A DNA stretch of 64,000 bases from Rhizobium sp. Root274 (GCF_001429245.1 NZ_LMJE01000007.1:287127-351126); one strand, 5' to 3'. Numbered from the stretch's first letter, positions 51,428 through 59,817 are shown. The notes: a model not told the origin generated them from the sequence alone. Numbers and translations are program-made.

Positions 51428-53002
51428 TCAGTGGACGGGCAGCGCAGACGTACCGGCACCCAGACGCGACTGCAGATAGCCGAGCACCTCACCGGCGCCG
51501 AATGGCCGCGAGAACAGGAAGCCCTGCGCCTCACCGATCCCGAGCACCCTGACGAATTCCAGCTGCCGCGCGGTTTCGATGCCTTCGATCGTCGTCTTCA
51601 CCTGGAAAGTCTCGGACAGCTTGTGCATGAGGTCGACGAGCATAGCGCCCTGGCTCGTCTCGACCATCTGCTGGGCAAAGGACCGGTCGATCTTCAACTC
51701 GTCCAGCGGAAACTTCCTCAGGTGATGGATCGAGGCAAAACCGGTGCCGAAATCATCGAGTGCGATGCGCACCCCACCCGAGCGCAACTGCGCCAGGCTA
51801 CGGCAGACGAGTTCGAGCTCGACCGAAAAGACCGATTCCGTCACTTCCACCGTCAACCGCTCCGGCGAAAGGCCCGCCTCGGCGAGACTGTCGAACACAT
51901 GGGCGACGAAGCCCGGATCCTTGAACTGATCGCCGGAGACATTGACACTGACACCCGTTGGTGCCGGCCAGCGTGCAGCCTCCTGGCAGGCTTGCTGAAC
52001 CACCCAGCGGCCGATATCGAGGATGATACCGATCCGCTCGGCAATCGGAATGAAGACGTCCGGCGCGACCAGGCCGCGCGTCGGATGCTGCCAGCGCAAC
52101 AACGCTTCCAATGAGCGAACCTGGCCGTTCTTCACGCCCACGATGGGCTGGTATTCCAGATAGAACTCGCCCTCGCTCAGAGCCTGGGCCAGATCACGCT
52201 CAAGCTCCAGCGTCTCGATCGCCTCTTGCGCCAAAGCCTGGTCGTAAAAGGCATGGCTCGCGCCGAATCGCTGTTTGGCACGGTCGAGCGCCAGATTGGC
52301 GCGCTTGATGACAAGCGAAAGGTCATCATCGGACGCCAGCAGAAGCGTCGCCCCGATGCTGACGCCGGCAAAGACCCGCTTCTGTTGCAGCTGAAACGCT
52401 TGCGACAGGCTGCCTTCGATCTCCAGGCAGAAGAATTCGGCAATGGCTTTCGACGAGGCCTTGGGCAGGATGACGGCGAACTCGTCGCCACCGAGCCGGA
52501 AGATGAGCGCATCTTCGCCAACCGCTCGGCGAAGACGGCGTGACACCTGGACGAGCAGATGATCGCCCGCGTCTTGCCCCATGGTGTCGTTGACGAATTT
52601 GAACCGGTCGATATCGATCAGCAACAGCGCATGATCGCTGCGCTTCTCAGAACCGAGGATCGATCGCAGACTGTCCTGCAGCGCAACGCGATTGCCAAGC
52701 CCCGTCAGGGGATCCCGACAGGCCAACAGCAGGTCATCGCTTCGCCCGTGTTCCAGCTCGCTGATCTGGCCGCGGAGTCTCTGTTCGAAATAGCCGAAAT
52801 TCCCGGCAAGCAGGGCACCGGCGATGGGAAGCCCTGCCAGAATGAGATGGGGCCAGGACGACAGAATGTCGAAGACCTCCCCGTCGGCCAGGTCCGACCA
52901 AAGGAGAGGAAGAGCGGAAATGGCCGGTGCAATGGCGCCGGCAAAAAACCCGGCAACGGAATATCGGACAATCCGGCCCGGAGGCGTCTTCATTAACATC
53001 AT
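51428..53002 (-). CDS. GGDEF-EAL dual domain c-di-GMP protein
   Basis: A 524-residue protein with two N-terminal membrane helices. The GGDEF domain has an intact motif (RLGGDEFAVIL) without the RxxD site. The EAL domain has complete catalytic features: SLEALLRW, VNVSGDQF, EVTESVF, LDDFGTGF, LKIDRSF, EGIETA and QGFLFSRPF. Both synthesis and hydrolysis of c-di-GMP are possible, with phosphodiesterase activity well supported. No sensor domain is seen apart from the membrane part. Confidence 0.94.
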   Translation of the reverse strand: MMLMKTPPGRIVRYSVAGFFAGAIAPAISALPLLWSDLADGEVFDILSSWPHLILAGLPIAGALLAGNFGYFEQRLRGQISELEHGRSDDLLLACRDPLTGLGNRVALQDSLRSILGSEKRSDHALLLIDIDRFKFVNDTMGQDAGDHLLVQVSRRLRRAVGEDALIFRLGGDEFAVILPKASSKAIAEFFCLEIEGSLSQAFQLQQKRVFAGVSIGATLLLASDDDLSLVIKRANLALDRAKQRFGASHAFYDQALAQEAIETLELERDLAQALSEGEFYLEYQPIVGVKNGQVRSLEALLRWQHPTRGLVAPDVFIPIAERIGIILDIGRWVVQQACQEAARWPAPTGVSVNVSGDQFKDPGFVAHVFDSLAEAGLSPERLTVEVTESVFSVELELVCRSLAQLRSGGVRIALDDFGTGFASIHHLRKFPLDELKIDRSFAQQMVETSQGAMLVDLMHKLSETFQVKTTIEGIETARQLEFVRVLGIGEAQGFLFSRPFGAGEVLGYLQSRLGAGTSALPVH

Positions 53003-53078
53003 GTTAAAACACCCAAATGATATGGGGATAATTTGATTTAAAAGCCTTTAGATTCCGTTAGCCGGCAACGTCCGAACC

Positions 53079-53096
53079 GCGTCATCAAACTGTAGC
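53079..53096 (+). promoter_or_regulatory. Pho-box-like site upstream of btaA
   Basis: GCGTCATCAAACTGTAGC resembles two PhoB half-sites (CTGTCAT, four-base spacer, CTGTCAT), with roughly five and four of seven matches. It lies 46 bases before the btaA start. Betaine-lipid synthesis is phosphate-starvation induced through PhoB in Sinorhizobium, which makes the site plausible though imperfect. Confidence 0.4.
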
Positions 53097-53142
53097 ACCG
53101 GCCAGCTACACGCCATCAACCCTCAAGTGATGGCGGATCGAC

Positions 53143-54393
53143 ATGACAGAGCTTGCACCGGATGCCGGGTTTCACCAGAACAAGAAACTGAAGGACGCGC
53201 TGCTGCAGCACGCACCGATGTCGGCCGCAGGCCTCTCGGAACGCCTCTTCGGCCTTCTCTTCTCGGGCCTCGTCTATGCCCAGATCTGGGAAGACCCCGA
53301 GGTCGACATGGAGGCGATGGAGCTTGCCGAAGGCCACCGCCTCGTCACCATCGGGTCCGGCGGCTGCAATATGCTGGCCTATCTGAGCTGCCGCCCTGCT
53401 ACCATCGACGTCGTCGATCTCAACCCCAACCATGTCGCGCTCAACCGGCTGAAGCTTGCAGCCTTCCGCCACTTGCCGGATCATGCCGCGGTCCTGCGTT
53501 TTCTCGGGACAGAAGGCGAGAAAGGCAATCTCTCTGTCTTCGACCACCATATTGCACGTCATCTCGACGAGACTTCCCGTCGCTACTGGCAGCGACGCAG
53601 CCTCAGCGGTCGCCGCCGCGTCAGCGTCTTCAGCCGCAATATCTACCGCACCGGACTGCTCGGTCGCTTCATCGGGATCGGCCACCTGCTTGCCCGCCTG
53701 CATGGCGTCAGGCTCGAAGAGATGGTGAAGGCCAAATCCCTGCGCCAGCAGCGCCACATCTTCGACACGCAGATCGCGCCACTCTTCGACCGGCCCCTCA
53801 TCCGCTGGCTGACGGCGCGCAAGAGTTCGCTCTTCGGCCTCGGCATCCCGCCGCAGCAATATGACGAGCTGGCTGGCCTGTCAGACAGTGGCACGATCGC
53901 GCCGATCCTGCGCCACCGGCTCGAAAAGCTCGCCTGCTATTTTCCGCTGAAAGACAATCCCTTCGCCTGGCAGGCCTTCGCGCGCCGCTACCCGCGCGCC
54001 GGCGAAGGGCAAATGCCAACCTATCTTCAGCCGCAGCATTTCGAAGCGATAAGCGACTGTACGAACCGCGTCACCGTCCACCATGCCGGCTTCACCGAAC
54101 TGCTGCGGGAAAAGCCGGCCGCCAGTCTCGACCGCTTCGTCCTGCTCGACGCGCAGGACTGGATGACGCCACAGCAGTTGAACGAACTCTGGACCGAGAT
54201 CACCCGCACCGCAGCCCCCGGCGCGCGCGTCATCTTCCGCACGGCGGCGGAGGTGAGCGTGCTCGATGGAAAGCTCTCAGACAGCCTGATTGCGCAGTGG
54301 TCCTACCTTGCCGATCAGTCCGCACGTCTCGACAAGCGCGACCGCTCGGCGATCTACGGTGGCTTCCACATCTACGAGAAGCGTCCCGCATGA
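53143..54393 (+). CDS. btaA: SAM:diacylglycerol 3-amino-3-carboxypropyltransferase BtaA
   Basis: A 416-residue DUF3419 protein. BtaA transfers the aminocarboxypropyl group of SAM to diacylglycerol, giving diacylglyceryl-homoserine. Recognisable segments: LVYAQIWEDPEVDMEAMEL near the N-terminus, the SAM-binding IGSGGCNMLAYLS with VVDLNPNHVALNRLK, and the C-terminal VLLDAQDWMTPQQL and RVIFRTAAEV. It overlaps btaB by four bases. The pair makes the phosphorus-free lipid DGTS, which replaces phospholipids under phosphate limitation. Confidence 0.93.
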   Translation: MTELAPDAGFHQNKKLKDALLQHAPMSAAGLSERLFGLLFSGLVYAQIWEDPEVDMEAMELAEGHRLVTIGSGGCNMLAYLSCRPATIDVVDLNPNHVALNRLKLAAFRHLPDHAAVLRFLGTEGEKGNLSVFDHHIARHLDETSRRYWQRRSLSGRRRVSVFSRNIYRTGLLGRFIGIGHLLARLHGVRLEEMVKAKSLRQQRHIFDTQIAPLFDRPLIRWLTARKSSLFGLGIPPQQYDELAGLSDSGTIAPILRHRLEKLACYFPLKDNPFAWQAFARRYPRAGEGQMPTYLQPQHFEAISDCTNRVTVHHAGFTELLREKPAASLDRFVLLDAQDWMTPQQLNELWTEITRTAAPGARVIFRTAAEVSVLDGKLSDSLIAQWSYLADQSARLDKRDRSAIYGGFHIYEKRPA

Positions 54394-55109
54394 GCGCCGA
54401 AACAGGCATGACGGACGGCTCTGGTCACGCGGAACGCATGGACGCCATGTACCGCTATCAGCGGCACATCTACGACCTCACACGCAAATACTATCTTCTC
54501 GGCCGCGACCGGATGATTACCGAGCTCGATCTACCCCAGGACGGCACGCTGCTCGAAGTCGGTTGCGGCACCGGCCGCAATCTCCTGGCAGCCCGGCGGC
54601 ATTATCCGACCGCCCGGCTGCATGGACTGGATATCTCCGCCGAAATGCTGGCATCGGCCCGTCACACCTTCCGCAGGGAAAGCGACCAGCCGGTTTTGCG
54701 TGTCGCCGACGCCTCCCGGTTTGCGCCAGAGGATTTTGGCATTGCGGGTTTCGATCGGGTAATGATCTCCTATGCCCTGTCGATGATCCCCGACTGGCAG
54801 GCCGCAATCGACCGGGCGCTTGCGGCCCTGTCGCCATCAGGCTCTCTGCACATCGTCGATTTCGGCCAGCAGGAGCGGCTGCCAAGTTTTGCCCATGCCG
54901 GGTTGCAGGCATGGCTTGCCCGTTTTCATGTGACGCCCCGGGGAGACCTCAGGGACGTGCTGGAGGGGCAGGCGATGAGAACGGGAACCCGTCTCACCTT
55001 CGAGCCCCTCTGGCGCGGCTATGCCTGGCATGCCGTGCTTGGGCGCGGAGGGATGCGACCCTGCGAAAAAATCACTGCATCAGACGGATTGCATGTAACC
55101 CCGTTTTAA
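54390..55109 (+). CDS. btaB: Diacylglyceryl-homoserine N-methyltransferase BtaB
   Basis: A 239-residue SAM-dependent methyltransferase with motif I LLEVGCGTGRNLLAA and post-I LHGLDISAEMLASA. BtaB adds three methyl groups to diacylglyceryl-homoserine to give the betaine lipid DGTS. The ATG overlaps the btaA stop (ATGA), which selects this start over longer open frames and couples translation. The pairing with btaA makes the role secure, although the methyltransferase fold alone would not. Confidence 0.92.
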   Translation: MSAETGMTDGSGHAERMDAMYRYQRHIYDLTRKYYLLGRDRMITELDLPQDGTLLEVGCGTGRNLLAARRHYPTARLHGLDISAEMLASARHTFRRESDQPVLRVADASRFAPEDFGIAGFDRVMISYALSMIPDWQAAIDRALAALSPSGSLHIVDFGQQERLPSFAHAGLQAWLARFHVTPRGDLRDVLEGQAMRTGTRLTFEPLWRGYAWHAVLGRGGMRPCEKITASDGLHVTPF

Positions 55110-55204
55110 CCATGATGGGGGGAAATGGGATCTCAACGCCTTCGGACCGCCCTCACCCGTCTGTCTGGCCGCGAGATTTTCAGTTCCGGACCCATGGATG
55201 ACCG

Positions 55205-55984
55205 ATGCGGTGGCTTTCGACGGCACTCTTGCCCATTTGCCTGCTCTTTGCCGGCTGCACATCGGGCAGCTATGACCTGATGGAGACGGCCTCTGTCTCG
55301 CCCCGTTTCCACGACACCGACCCCCAGGATTTCGGTGCAAAGACGCCCCATCGCCATCAGGTACACGGCATCGACGTGTCGAAGTGGAACGGCGATATCG
55401 ACTGGAGCCAGGTTCGCCGCTCCGGCGTCTCCTTCGTCTTCATCAAGGCGACCGAAGGCGGTGATCGTGTCGACCCGCGCTTCAACGAATACTGGCAGGG
55501 CGCCCGCGCCGCCGGCCTCGCCTATGCGCCCTATCACTTTTACTATTTCTGCTCGACGGCCGACCAACAGGCAGACTGGTTCATTGCAAACGTTCCGCGC
55601 GAGGCGATCCAGCTCCCGCCGGTGCTCGATGCGGAATGGAACCCCTCGTCGAAGACCTGTCGCACCCGACCGGATGCGGCAACGGTGCGCAGCGAAATGA
55701 AGCGCTTCATGGACCGGCTCGAAGCCTATTACGGCAAGCGCCCGATCATCTACACCTCGGTCGATTTTCACCGCGACAATCTCGCCGGCGCCTTCGAGGA
55801 CTATCACTTCTGGGTCCGCGCCGTTGCCCAGCACCCCAGCGAGATCTATTCGGAGCGGCGCTGGGCCTTCTGGCAATATACCTCGACCGGCGTCATCCCC
55901 GGCATCCGGGGCGGGACCGACATCAATGTCTTTGCCGGAACAGAGAAGAATTGGCATAACTGGGTCGCTGCCGTTTCCAAGTGA
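55205..55984 (+). CDS. GH25 family muramidase, lipoprotein
   Basis: A 259-residue lysozyme-like protein. The lipobox is LFAGC (Cys18). The GH25 domain starts at HGIDVSKWNGDIDWSQV, which carries the first catalytic-site Asp, and continues with FVFIKATEGG, YAPYHFYYF, and PPVLDAEWN with the acidic pair. It ends with WAFWQYTSTGVIPGI. GH25 enzymes hydrolyse MurNAc-GlcNAc bonds. It is common in rhizobial genomes and need not be of phage origin; no phage genes are nearby. Confidence 0.92.
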   Translation: MRWLSTALLPICLLFAGCTSGSYDLMETASVSPRFHDTDPQDFGAKTPHRHQVHGIDVSKWNGDIDWSQVRRSGVSFVFIKATEGGDRVDPRFNEYWQGARAAGLAYAPYHFYYFCSTADQQADWFIANVPREAIQLPPVLDAEWNPSSKTCRTRPDAATVRSEMKRFMDRLEAYYGKRPIIYTSVDFHRDNLAGAFEDYHFWVRAVAQHPSEIYSERRWAFWQYTSTGVIPGIRGGTDINVFAGTEKNWHNWVAAVSK

Positions 55985-56113
55985 TCAATCCGCCTGCCGG
56001 CTAGCTGGTAAAGACGCGGGATTGGTCAAGTCTGGTCGGCGGCGCCACAGAACCGTCGTCATGTCCGGCCAGTGTCGCGCCGACCTCCCAAGTCATATCC
56101 AAAGGACCGATTG

Positions 56114-57298
56114 ATGAAGCTCGCCACCCGCCTCAGCCTACCCCTCGCCGTGCTGCTCACCTCGACCAGTTTATCCTTCGCGCAGCAATGTGGTGGCGAT
56201 CTCGGCGCCTTCCTTGATGGCGTTCGCCAGGAATCCCTTGCAGCCGGAACCCCGTCCGACGTGGTGGAGAAGGCGCTGGCCGGCGCCCGGATCGACGAGA
56301 AGGTGCTAGCCCGTGACCGCTCCCAGGGTGTCTTCCGCCAGACCTTCCTCGAATTCTCCCAGCGCACCGTCTCCCAGGCCCGCCTCGACATCGGTCGCCA
56401 GAAGATGACCGAATATGCCGATACCTTCGCCCGCGCCGAGCAGGAATACGGTGTCCCGGCCGGTGTCATCACCGCCTTCTGGGCGATGGAAACCGATTTT
56501 GGCGCAGTACAGGGCGACTTCAACACCCGCAATGCCCTCGTCACCCTCTCCCATGACTGCCGCCGGCCCGAACTGTTCAGGCCGCAATTGCTGGCGCTCA
56601 TCAAGATGGTCCAGCACGCCGACCTCGACCCCGCGACCAATACCGGCGCCTGGGCCGGTGAAATTGGCCAGGTGCAGATGCTCCCCAAGGACATCATCGA
56701 ATTCGGCGTGGACGGCGACGGCGACGGACATATCAACGTCAAGACGAGCAGCCCGGATGCCATCCTGACCGCCGCGAAGTTCATTCAGCATCTCGGCTTC
56801 AAGCAGGGCGAACCCTGGATCCAGGAAGTGTCCATCCCCGAGAGCCTGCCCTTCGAGAAGTCGGGCCTCGGCGGCACGCTCACTGCCGGCGACTGGTTCA
56901 AGCTCGGCGTCACCCCGCGCGATGGTAACACCGGCTTTGCAGCCCTCCCCGCCTCGCTTGTCCTGCCGCAGGGGCGCAAGGGCCCGGCCTTCATCACCTA
57001 TCCCAATTTCAACATCTATCTCGAATGGAACCAGTCCTTCATCTACACGACCTCGGCCGCCTATTTCGCCACCCGTCTGTCGGGCGCCCCGCCTTATCAG
57101 AAGGGCAACCCGGAGCCGGGCCTCAATGTCGATGAGATGAAGATGCTGCAGACCAAGTTGGAAGCGCTCGGTTACGACGTCGGCAAGATCGACGGCATCC
57201 TCGGTTCGGGCACGCGCGTGGCCGTCCAGAAGGAGCAGCAGCGCCTTGGGTTGCCGGCCGATGGCTGGGCGACATCCGCCCTCCTCAACGCGCTCTGA
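56114..57298 (+). CDS. MltB-family lytic murein transglycosylase with wall-binding domain
   Basis: A 394-residue periplasmic protein from the ATG at 56114 (AAAGGA upstream). A signal peptide (cleavage near SFA/QQ, residue 23) is followed by an SLT_2/MltB catalytic domain with the active Glu in AFWAMETDFGAVQG. The GEIGQVQMLPKDIIEFGVDGDGDG segment is typical of the family. The C-terminal 60 residues are a PG_binding_1 domain (MLQTKLEALGYDVGKIDG). There is no lipobox Cys after the signal, so it is soluble. Confidence 0.94.
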   Translation: MKLATRLSLPLAVLLTSTSLSFAQQCGGDLGAFLDGVRQESLAAGTPSDVVEKALAGARIDEKVLARDRSQGVFRQTFLEFSQRTVSQARLDIGRQKMTEYADTFARAEQEYGVPAGVITAFWAMETDFGAVQGDFNTRNALVTLSHDCRRPELFRPQLLALIKMVQHADLDPATNTGAWAGEIGQVQMLPKDIIEFGVDGDGDGHINVKTSSPDAILTAAKFIQHLGFKQGEPWIQEVSIPESLPFEKSGLGGTLTAGDWFKLGVTPRDGNTGFAALPASLVLPQGRKGPAFITYPNFNIYLEWNQSFIYTTSAAYFATRLSGAPPYQKGNPEPGLNVDEMKMLQTKLEALGYDVGKIDGILGSGTRVAVQKEQQRLGLPADGWATSALLNAL

Positions 57299-57330
57299 AA
57301 CGAGACCTCAGATCATGCCGAATTCGAAAG

Positions 57331-57356
57331 CCGGGACGCCAAGTCCCGGTTTTTTT
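57331..57356 (+). terminator. Rho-independent terminator
   Basis: The hairpin has arms CCGGGAC and GTCCCGG around GCCAA, followed by seven T. It lies 32 bases after the MltB-family gene. Confidence 0.92.
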
Positions 57357-57496
57357 GTGTCGCAGCATTTGTTCCAAGGTTGGAACCCTGGAGATAGCGG
57401 CCGGCGATTTTGCGACAAGGTGATGGTCCGTAAGCGCCGCAAACCGCCCTCTAGGCTCACCGTAATTAACCTCCATTAATATTTGGGGAGAGCATC

Positions 57497-57521
57497 GGAA
57501 CCGATTGAAATAAAAAACGTT
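57497..57521 (+). promoter_or_regulatory. Candidate EcfG (general stress) promoter
   Basis: GGAAC at 57497-57501, sixteen bases (mostly A/T), then CGTT at 57518-57521. It matches the EcfG/RpoE2 consensus exactly. The next gene on this strand is the 25-codon membrane protein at 57636, implying a leader of about 110 bases. Confidence 0.6.
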
Positions 57522-57635
57522 TTAGAAACAGGCGTGACCTTGTCCACCGATTCATGCGGCAGCGCAGCACAGATTCCGCTTTCCGCTGACACAAATCGGA
57601 CATAATATCTAACGGTCAACGCAAGGAGGCACACA

Positions 57636-57713
57636 ATGGGACTGACCAATTCGCTTAATGTCCTGATCGTCGGTGCGGCGTTTGTTTTCATAGCCACGAT
57701 GCTGTTCATCTGA
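57636..57713 (+). CDS. 25-residue single-helix membrane protein
   Basis: The frame reads MGLTNSLNVLIVGAAFVFIATMLFI and is almost entirely one membrane helix. Support for a real gene: a near-perfect AAGGAGG seven bases before the ATG, an EcfG-type promoter upstream, a strong hairpin 76 bases after the stop, and no other gene in this 545-base gap. It is below the usual length cut-off of annotation. The function is unknown; similar one-helix peptides in other bacteria bind and adjust larger membrane proteins. Confidence 0.72.
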   Translation: MGLTNSLNVLIVGAAFVFIATMLFI

Positions 57714-57789
57714 TCGCAGATCAGACGGACCACCCGCCATGAGACGGCCGGCTGAGGCCTCTCCAGCAGCAATGCTTCAAACCAATTAG

Positions 57790-57822
57790 AAAGGCGCGTG
57801 ACAGCATATGTCACGCGCCTTT
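57790..57822. terminator. Terminator hairpin shared by converging genes
   Basis: A perfect hairpin with arms AAAGGCGCGTGACA and TGTCACGCGCCTTT around five bases. It lies between the small membrane protein gene (plus) and metF (minus). T-runs are short, so it may be only moderately efficient in each direction. Confidence 0.75.
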
Positions 57823-57843
57823 ATCATAATCGGGTATCGTGAA

Positions 57844-58749
57844 TCAGGCAGCAGCGCCCGAGACGTTCCGCCGCGACTTCGGCGCGAGGCCGACGCGTTC
57901 CAGCGTGGCGATGGTCAGCGGTGCACGGTTCATCGTGTAGAGATGAAACTCCTCGATACCGCGCTTCGCCAGATCCGCGATCTGCTCGGCGGCCACATCG
58001 GCGGCCACTTCTGCACGCGCTTGCGCATCGCCGTCCGTTCCCTCAAAGCGCTGGTCCAGCCTCTCGGGCACACTTGCGCCGCACATCGAGGCGAACCGTT
58101 TGAGCTGCGCCAGGTTCTGGATTGGCATGATCCCGGGCACGACCGGGATCGTAATGCCGGCAGAGCGGACCCGGTTGAGATATTGCTCGAACAGGTCGTT
58201 GTCGAAGAAGAACTGCGTCAGCGCCCGCGTCGCACCGGCATCCACTTTCCGCTTCAGCATCTCGATGTCGGCTGCGTCGTTGGCGCTTTCCGGATGTTTC
58301 TCGGGATAGGCCGAGACGGAGATTTCGAACTCGCCCATGTCTCTCAGGCCGCGAACCAGATCGGCCGCGTTCTCGAAACCCTCAGGATGCGGCGTGTAGC
58401 GCGTGCCGACCCCACCCTGTGGATCGCCCCTCAGAGCCACGAAGTGCTTCACACCCCGCGCCTTGAATTCATCCACCACTTGGCGAACCTCGTCGCGGCT
58501 CGCAGCCACGCAGGTGAGATGGGCAGCCGTCGCAAGCGAGGTGTCCTTAATCAGCCGTCCAACGGTCTCCAGCGTCGGCTCGCGTGTCGTGCCCCCTGCC
58601 CCATAGGTAACGGAGACAAAGTCAGGCTGGAAGGGTTCGAGCGCCTTGACGGTCTGCCACAACTGGTCGGCCATGTCAGGCGACTTGGGCGGAAAGAACT
58701 CGAAGGAGACCTTGAGGTCGGCAGGATTGGGTCGCGCTGTCTGGGCCAT
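57844..58749 (-). CDS. metF: Methylenetetrahydrofolate reductase
   Basis: A 301-residue FAD enzyme that reduces 5,10-methylene-THF to 5-methyl-THF for methionine synthesis. Recognisable segments: VSFEFFPPKSPDM at the N-terminus, FVSVTYGAGGTTRE, HLTCVAASRDEV, FVALRGDPQGG and the TQFFFDNDLFEQYL region. Length matches E. coli MetF (296). Its ATG overlaps the stop of the ArsR-methyltransferase gene by one base (TAATG), so both are one operon. Confidence 0.97.
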   Translation of the reverse strand: MAQTARPNPADLKVSFEFFPPKSPDMADQLWQTVKALEPFQPDFVSVTYGAGGTTREPTLETVGRLIKDTSLATAAHLTCVAASRDEVRQVVDEFKARGVKHFVALRGDPQGGVGTRYTPHPEGFENAADLVRGLRDMGEFEISVSAYPEKHPESANDAADIEMLKRKVDAGATRALTQFFFDNDLFEQYLNRVRSAGITIPVVPGIMPIQNLAQLKRFASMCGASVPERLDQRFEGTDGDAQARAEVAADVAAEQIADLAKRGIEEFHLYTMNRAPLTIATLERVGLAPKSRRNVSGAAA

Positions 58750-59756
58750 TATCGGCTCCCCGTCCGGGCAAGAGGTTCAACGAGCGGCTGGGCAGCGTCG
58801 GCACTTTCGCGGCGTGCCAGCCAGATGGTGACGGTCAGTCCGCGCGCCGCTGCCCTTTGCGGCGGCAGGTCAACGACCTGTTCCACCGCCAGCCCATGCC
58901 GCGTCAGCCAGTCGGCCATGACCGCATGGGAAAAGCCGAGACGCAGATGCGCATGTTCATTGCGCAGATAGTCGAGATCGTGCGGCGCAAGATCGATGAT
59001 CGCGAGACGCCCACCTGGTCGCAGCATGCGGGCAGCTTCGGCGAGCGCCAGTTCCGGCTCTTCAAGGAAGTGCAGCACCTGATGGACTGTCACCAGATCA
59101 TAGTCGCTGGCATCGAGCGGCAGGTTGAGAATGTCACCATGGCGCACAGTGGCCGACAGGATACCTGCTTTGTCGAGATTGGAGCGGGCAACCGCGAGCA
59201 TGTCGCGGCTCGCATCGACGCCGACGGCCCGGCGATAGCGATCAGAGAGCAGTTGCAGAATGCGGCCGGTCCCGGTGCCGAGATCGAGCAGACTGTCGAC
59301 CGGCTCTTCGCCCACCAGCGCCAGCAAAGCGGCTTCCACATCGGCATCATTGACATGCAGGCGGCGCAGCTCGTCCCATTCAGACGCATTGCGACTGAAA
59401 TACGCCTGCGCCTTCTCGGCACGGGCCCGCTTGACGGACGCCAAACGGTCGCGGTCGCGCAGCAGCACGGGATCGCCCCCATCCGCCACGTCGAGCAGCA
59501 CGCGGATCAAAGACGAGGCGGAGCCCTCCTGCTTCAGCCGAAAATAGGCCCAGGCCCCCTCCTGATAGCGGTCGATGAGTTCGGCCTCGGCAAGCAGCTT
59601 CAGATGGCGAGAAATCCTGGGCTGTGACTGTCCGAGGATTTCGGTAAGATCGGTCACCGTCAGATCGCCCGCTGCAAGCAAGGCCAGAAGGCGAAGACGG
59701 GTCGGCTCGCCGGTCGCCTTCAGCAGATCCACCAGATTGTCGACACCAAACTGCAT
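58749..59756 (-). CDS. ArsR-family regulator fused to a SAM-dependent methyltransferase
   Basis: A 335-residue protein from the ATG at 59756, eight bases after GAGG (a GTG at 59768 is in frame but sits inside the inverted repeat). The N-terminal 95 residues form a winged helix (PTRLRLLALLAAGDLTVTDL, GQSQPRISRHLKLLAEAEL). No metal-binding Cys pair is seen, so it is unlikely to be a metal sensor. The C-terminal domain is a class I methyltransferase (SLLDLGTGTGRILQLL, AVGVDASRDM). Coupling to metF suggests regulation of the methionine/SAM cycle, perhaps with SAM or SAH as the ligand (inference). Confidence 0.92.
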   Translation of the reverse strand: MQFGVDNLVDLLKATGEPTRLRLLALLAAGDLTVTDLTEILGQSQPRISRHLKLLAEAELIDRYQEGAWAYFRLKQEGSASSLIRVLLDVADGGDPVLLRDRDRLASVKRARAEKAQAYFSRNASEWDELRRLHVNDADVEAALLALVGEEPVDSLLDLGTGTGRILQLLSDRYRRAVGVDASRDMLAVARSNLDKAGILSATVRHGDILNLPLDASDYDLVTVHQVLHFLEEPELALAEAARMLRPGGRLAIIDLAPHDLDYLRNEHAHLRLGFSHAVMADWLTRHGLAVEQVVDLPPQRAAARGLTVTIWLARRESADAAQPLVEPLARTGSR

Positions 59757-59761
59757 CAGGA

Positions 59762-59817
59762 GCCTCACCCATAATAATCACATAAAGATATGTTTATGTG
59801 ATTATTATGGGTGAGGC
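59762..59817. promoter_or_regulatory. 25-bp perfect inverted repeat, probable autoregulatory operator
   Basis: The arms 59762-59786 and 59793-59817 are exact reverse complements, 25 bases each, with a six-base spacer (GATATG). The AT-rich core reads CATAAA-GATATG-TTTATG. It lies immediately upstream of the ArsR-methyltransferase start, and its proximal arm contains the GAGG ribosome site. It can act as a DNA operator, or as an mRNA hairpin hiding the ribosome site if transcription starts upstream of it. Confidence 0.75.

Noticed and set aside
55205-55984. GH25 lysozyme as a prophage endolysin marker
   Set aside because: It is a lipoprotein with no holin, integrase or structural phage genes nearby, so it is a chromosomal wall enzyme.
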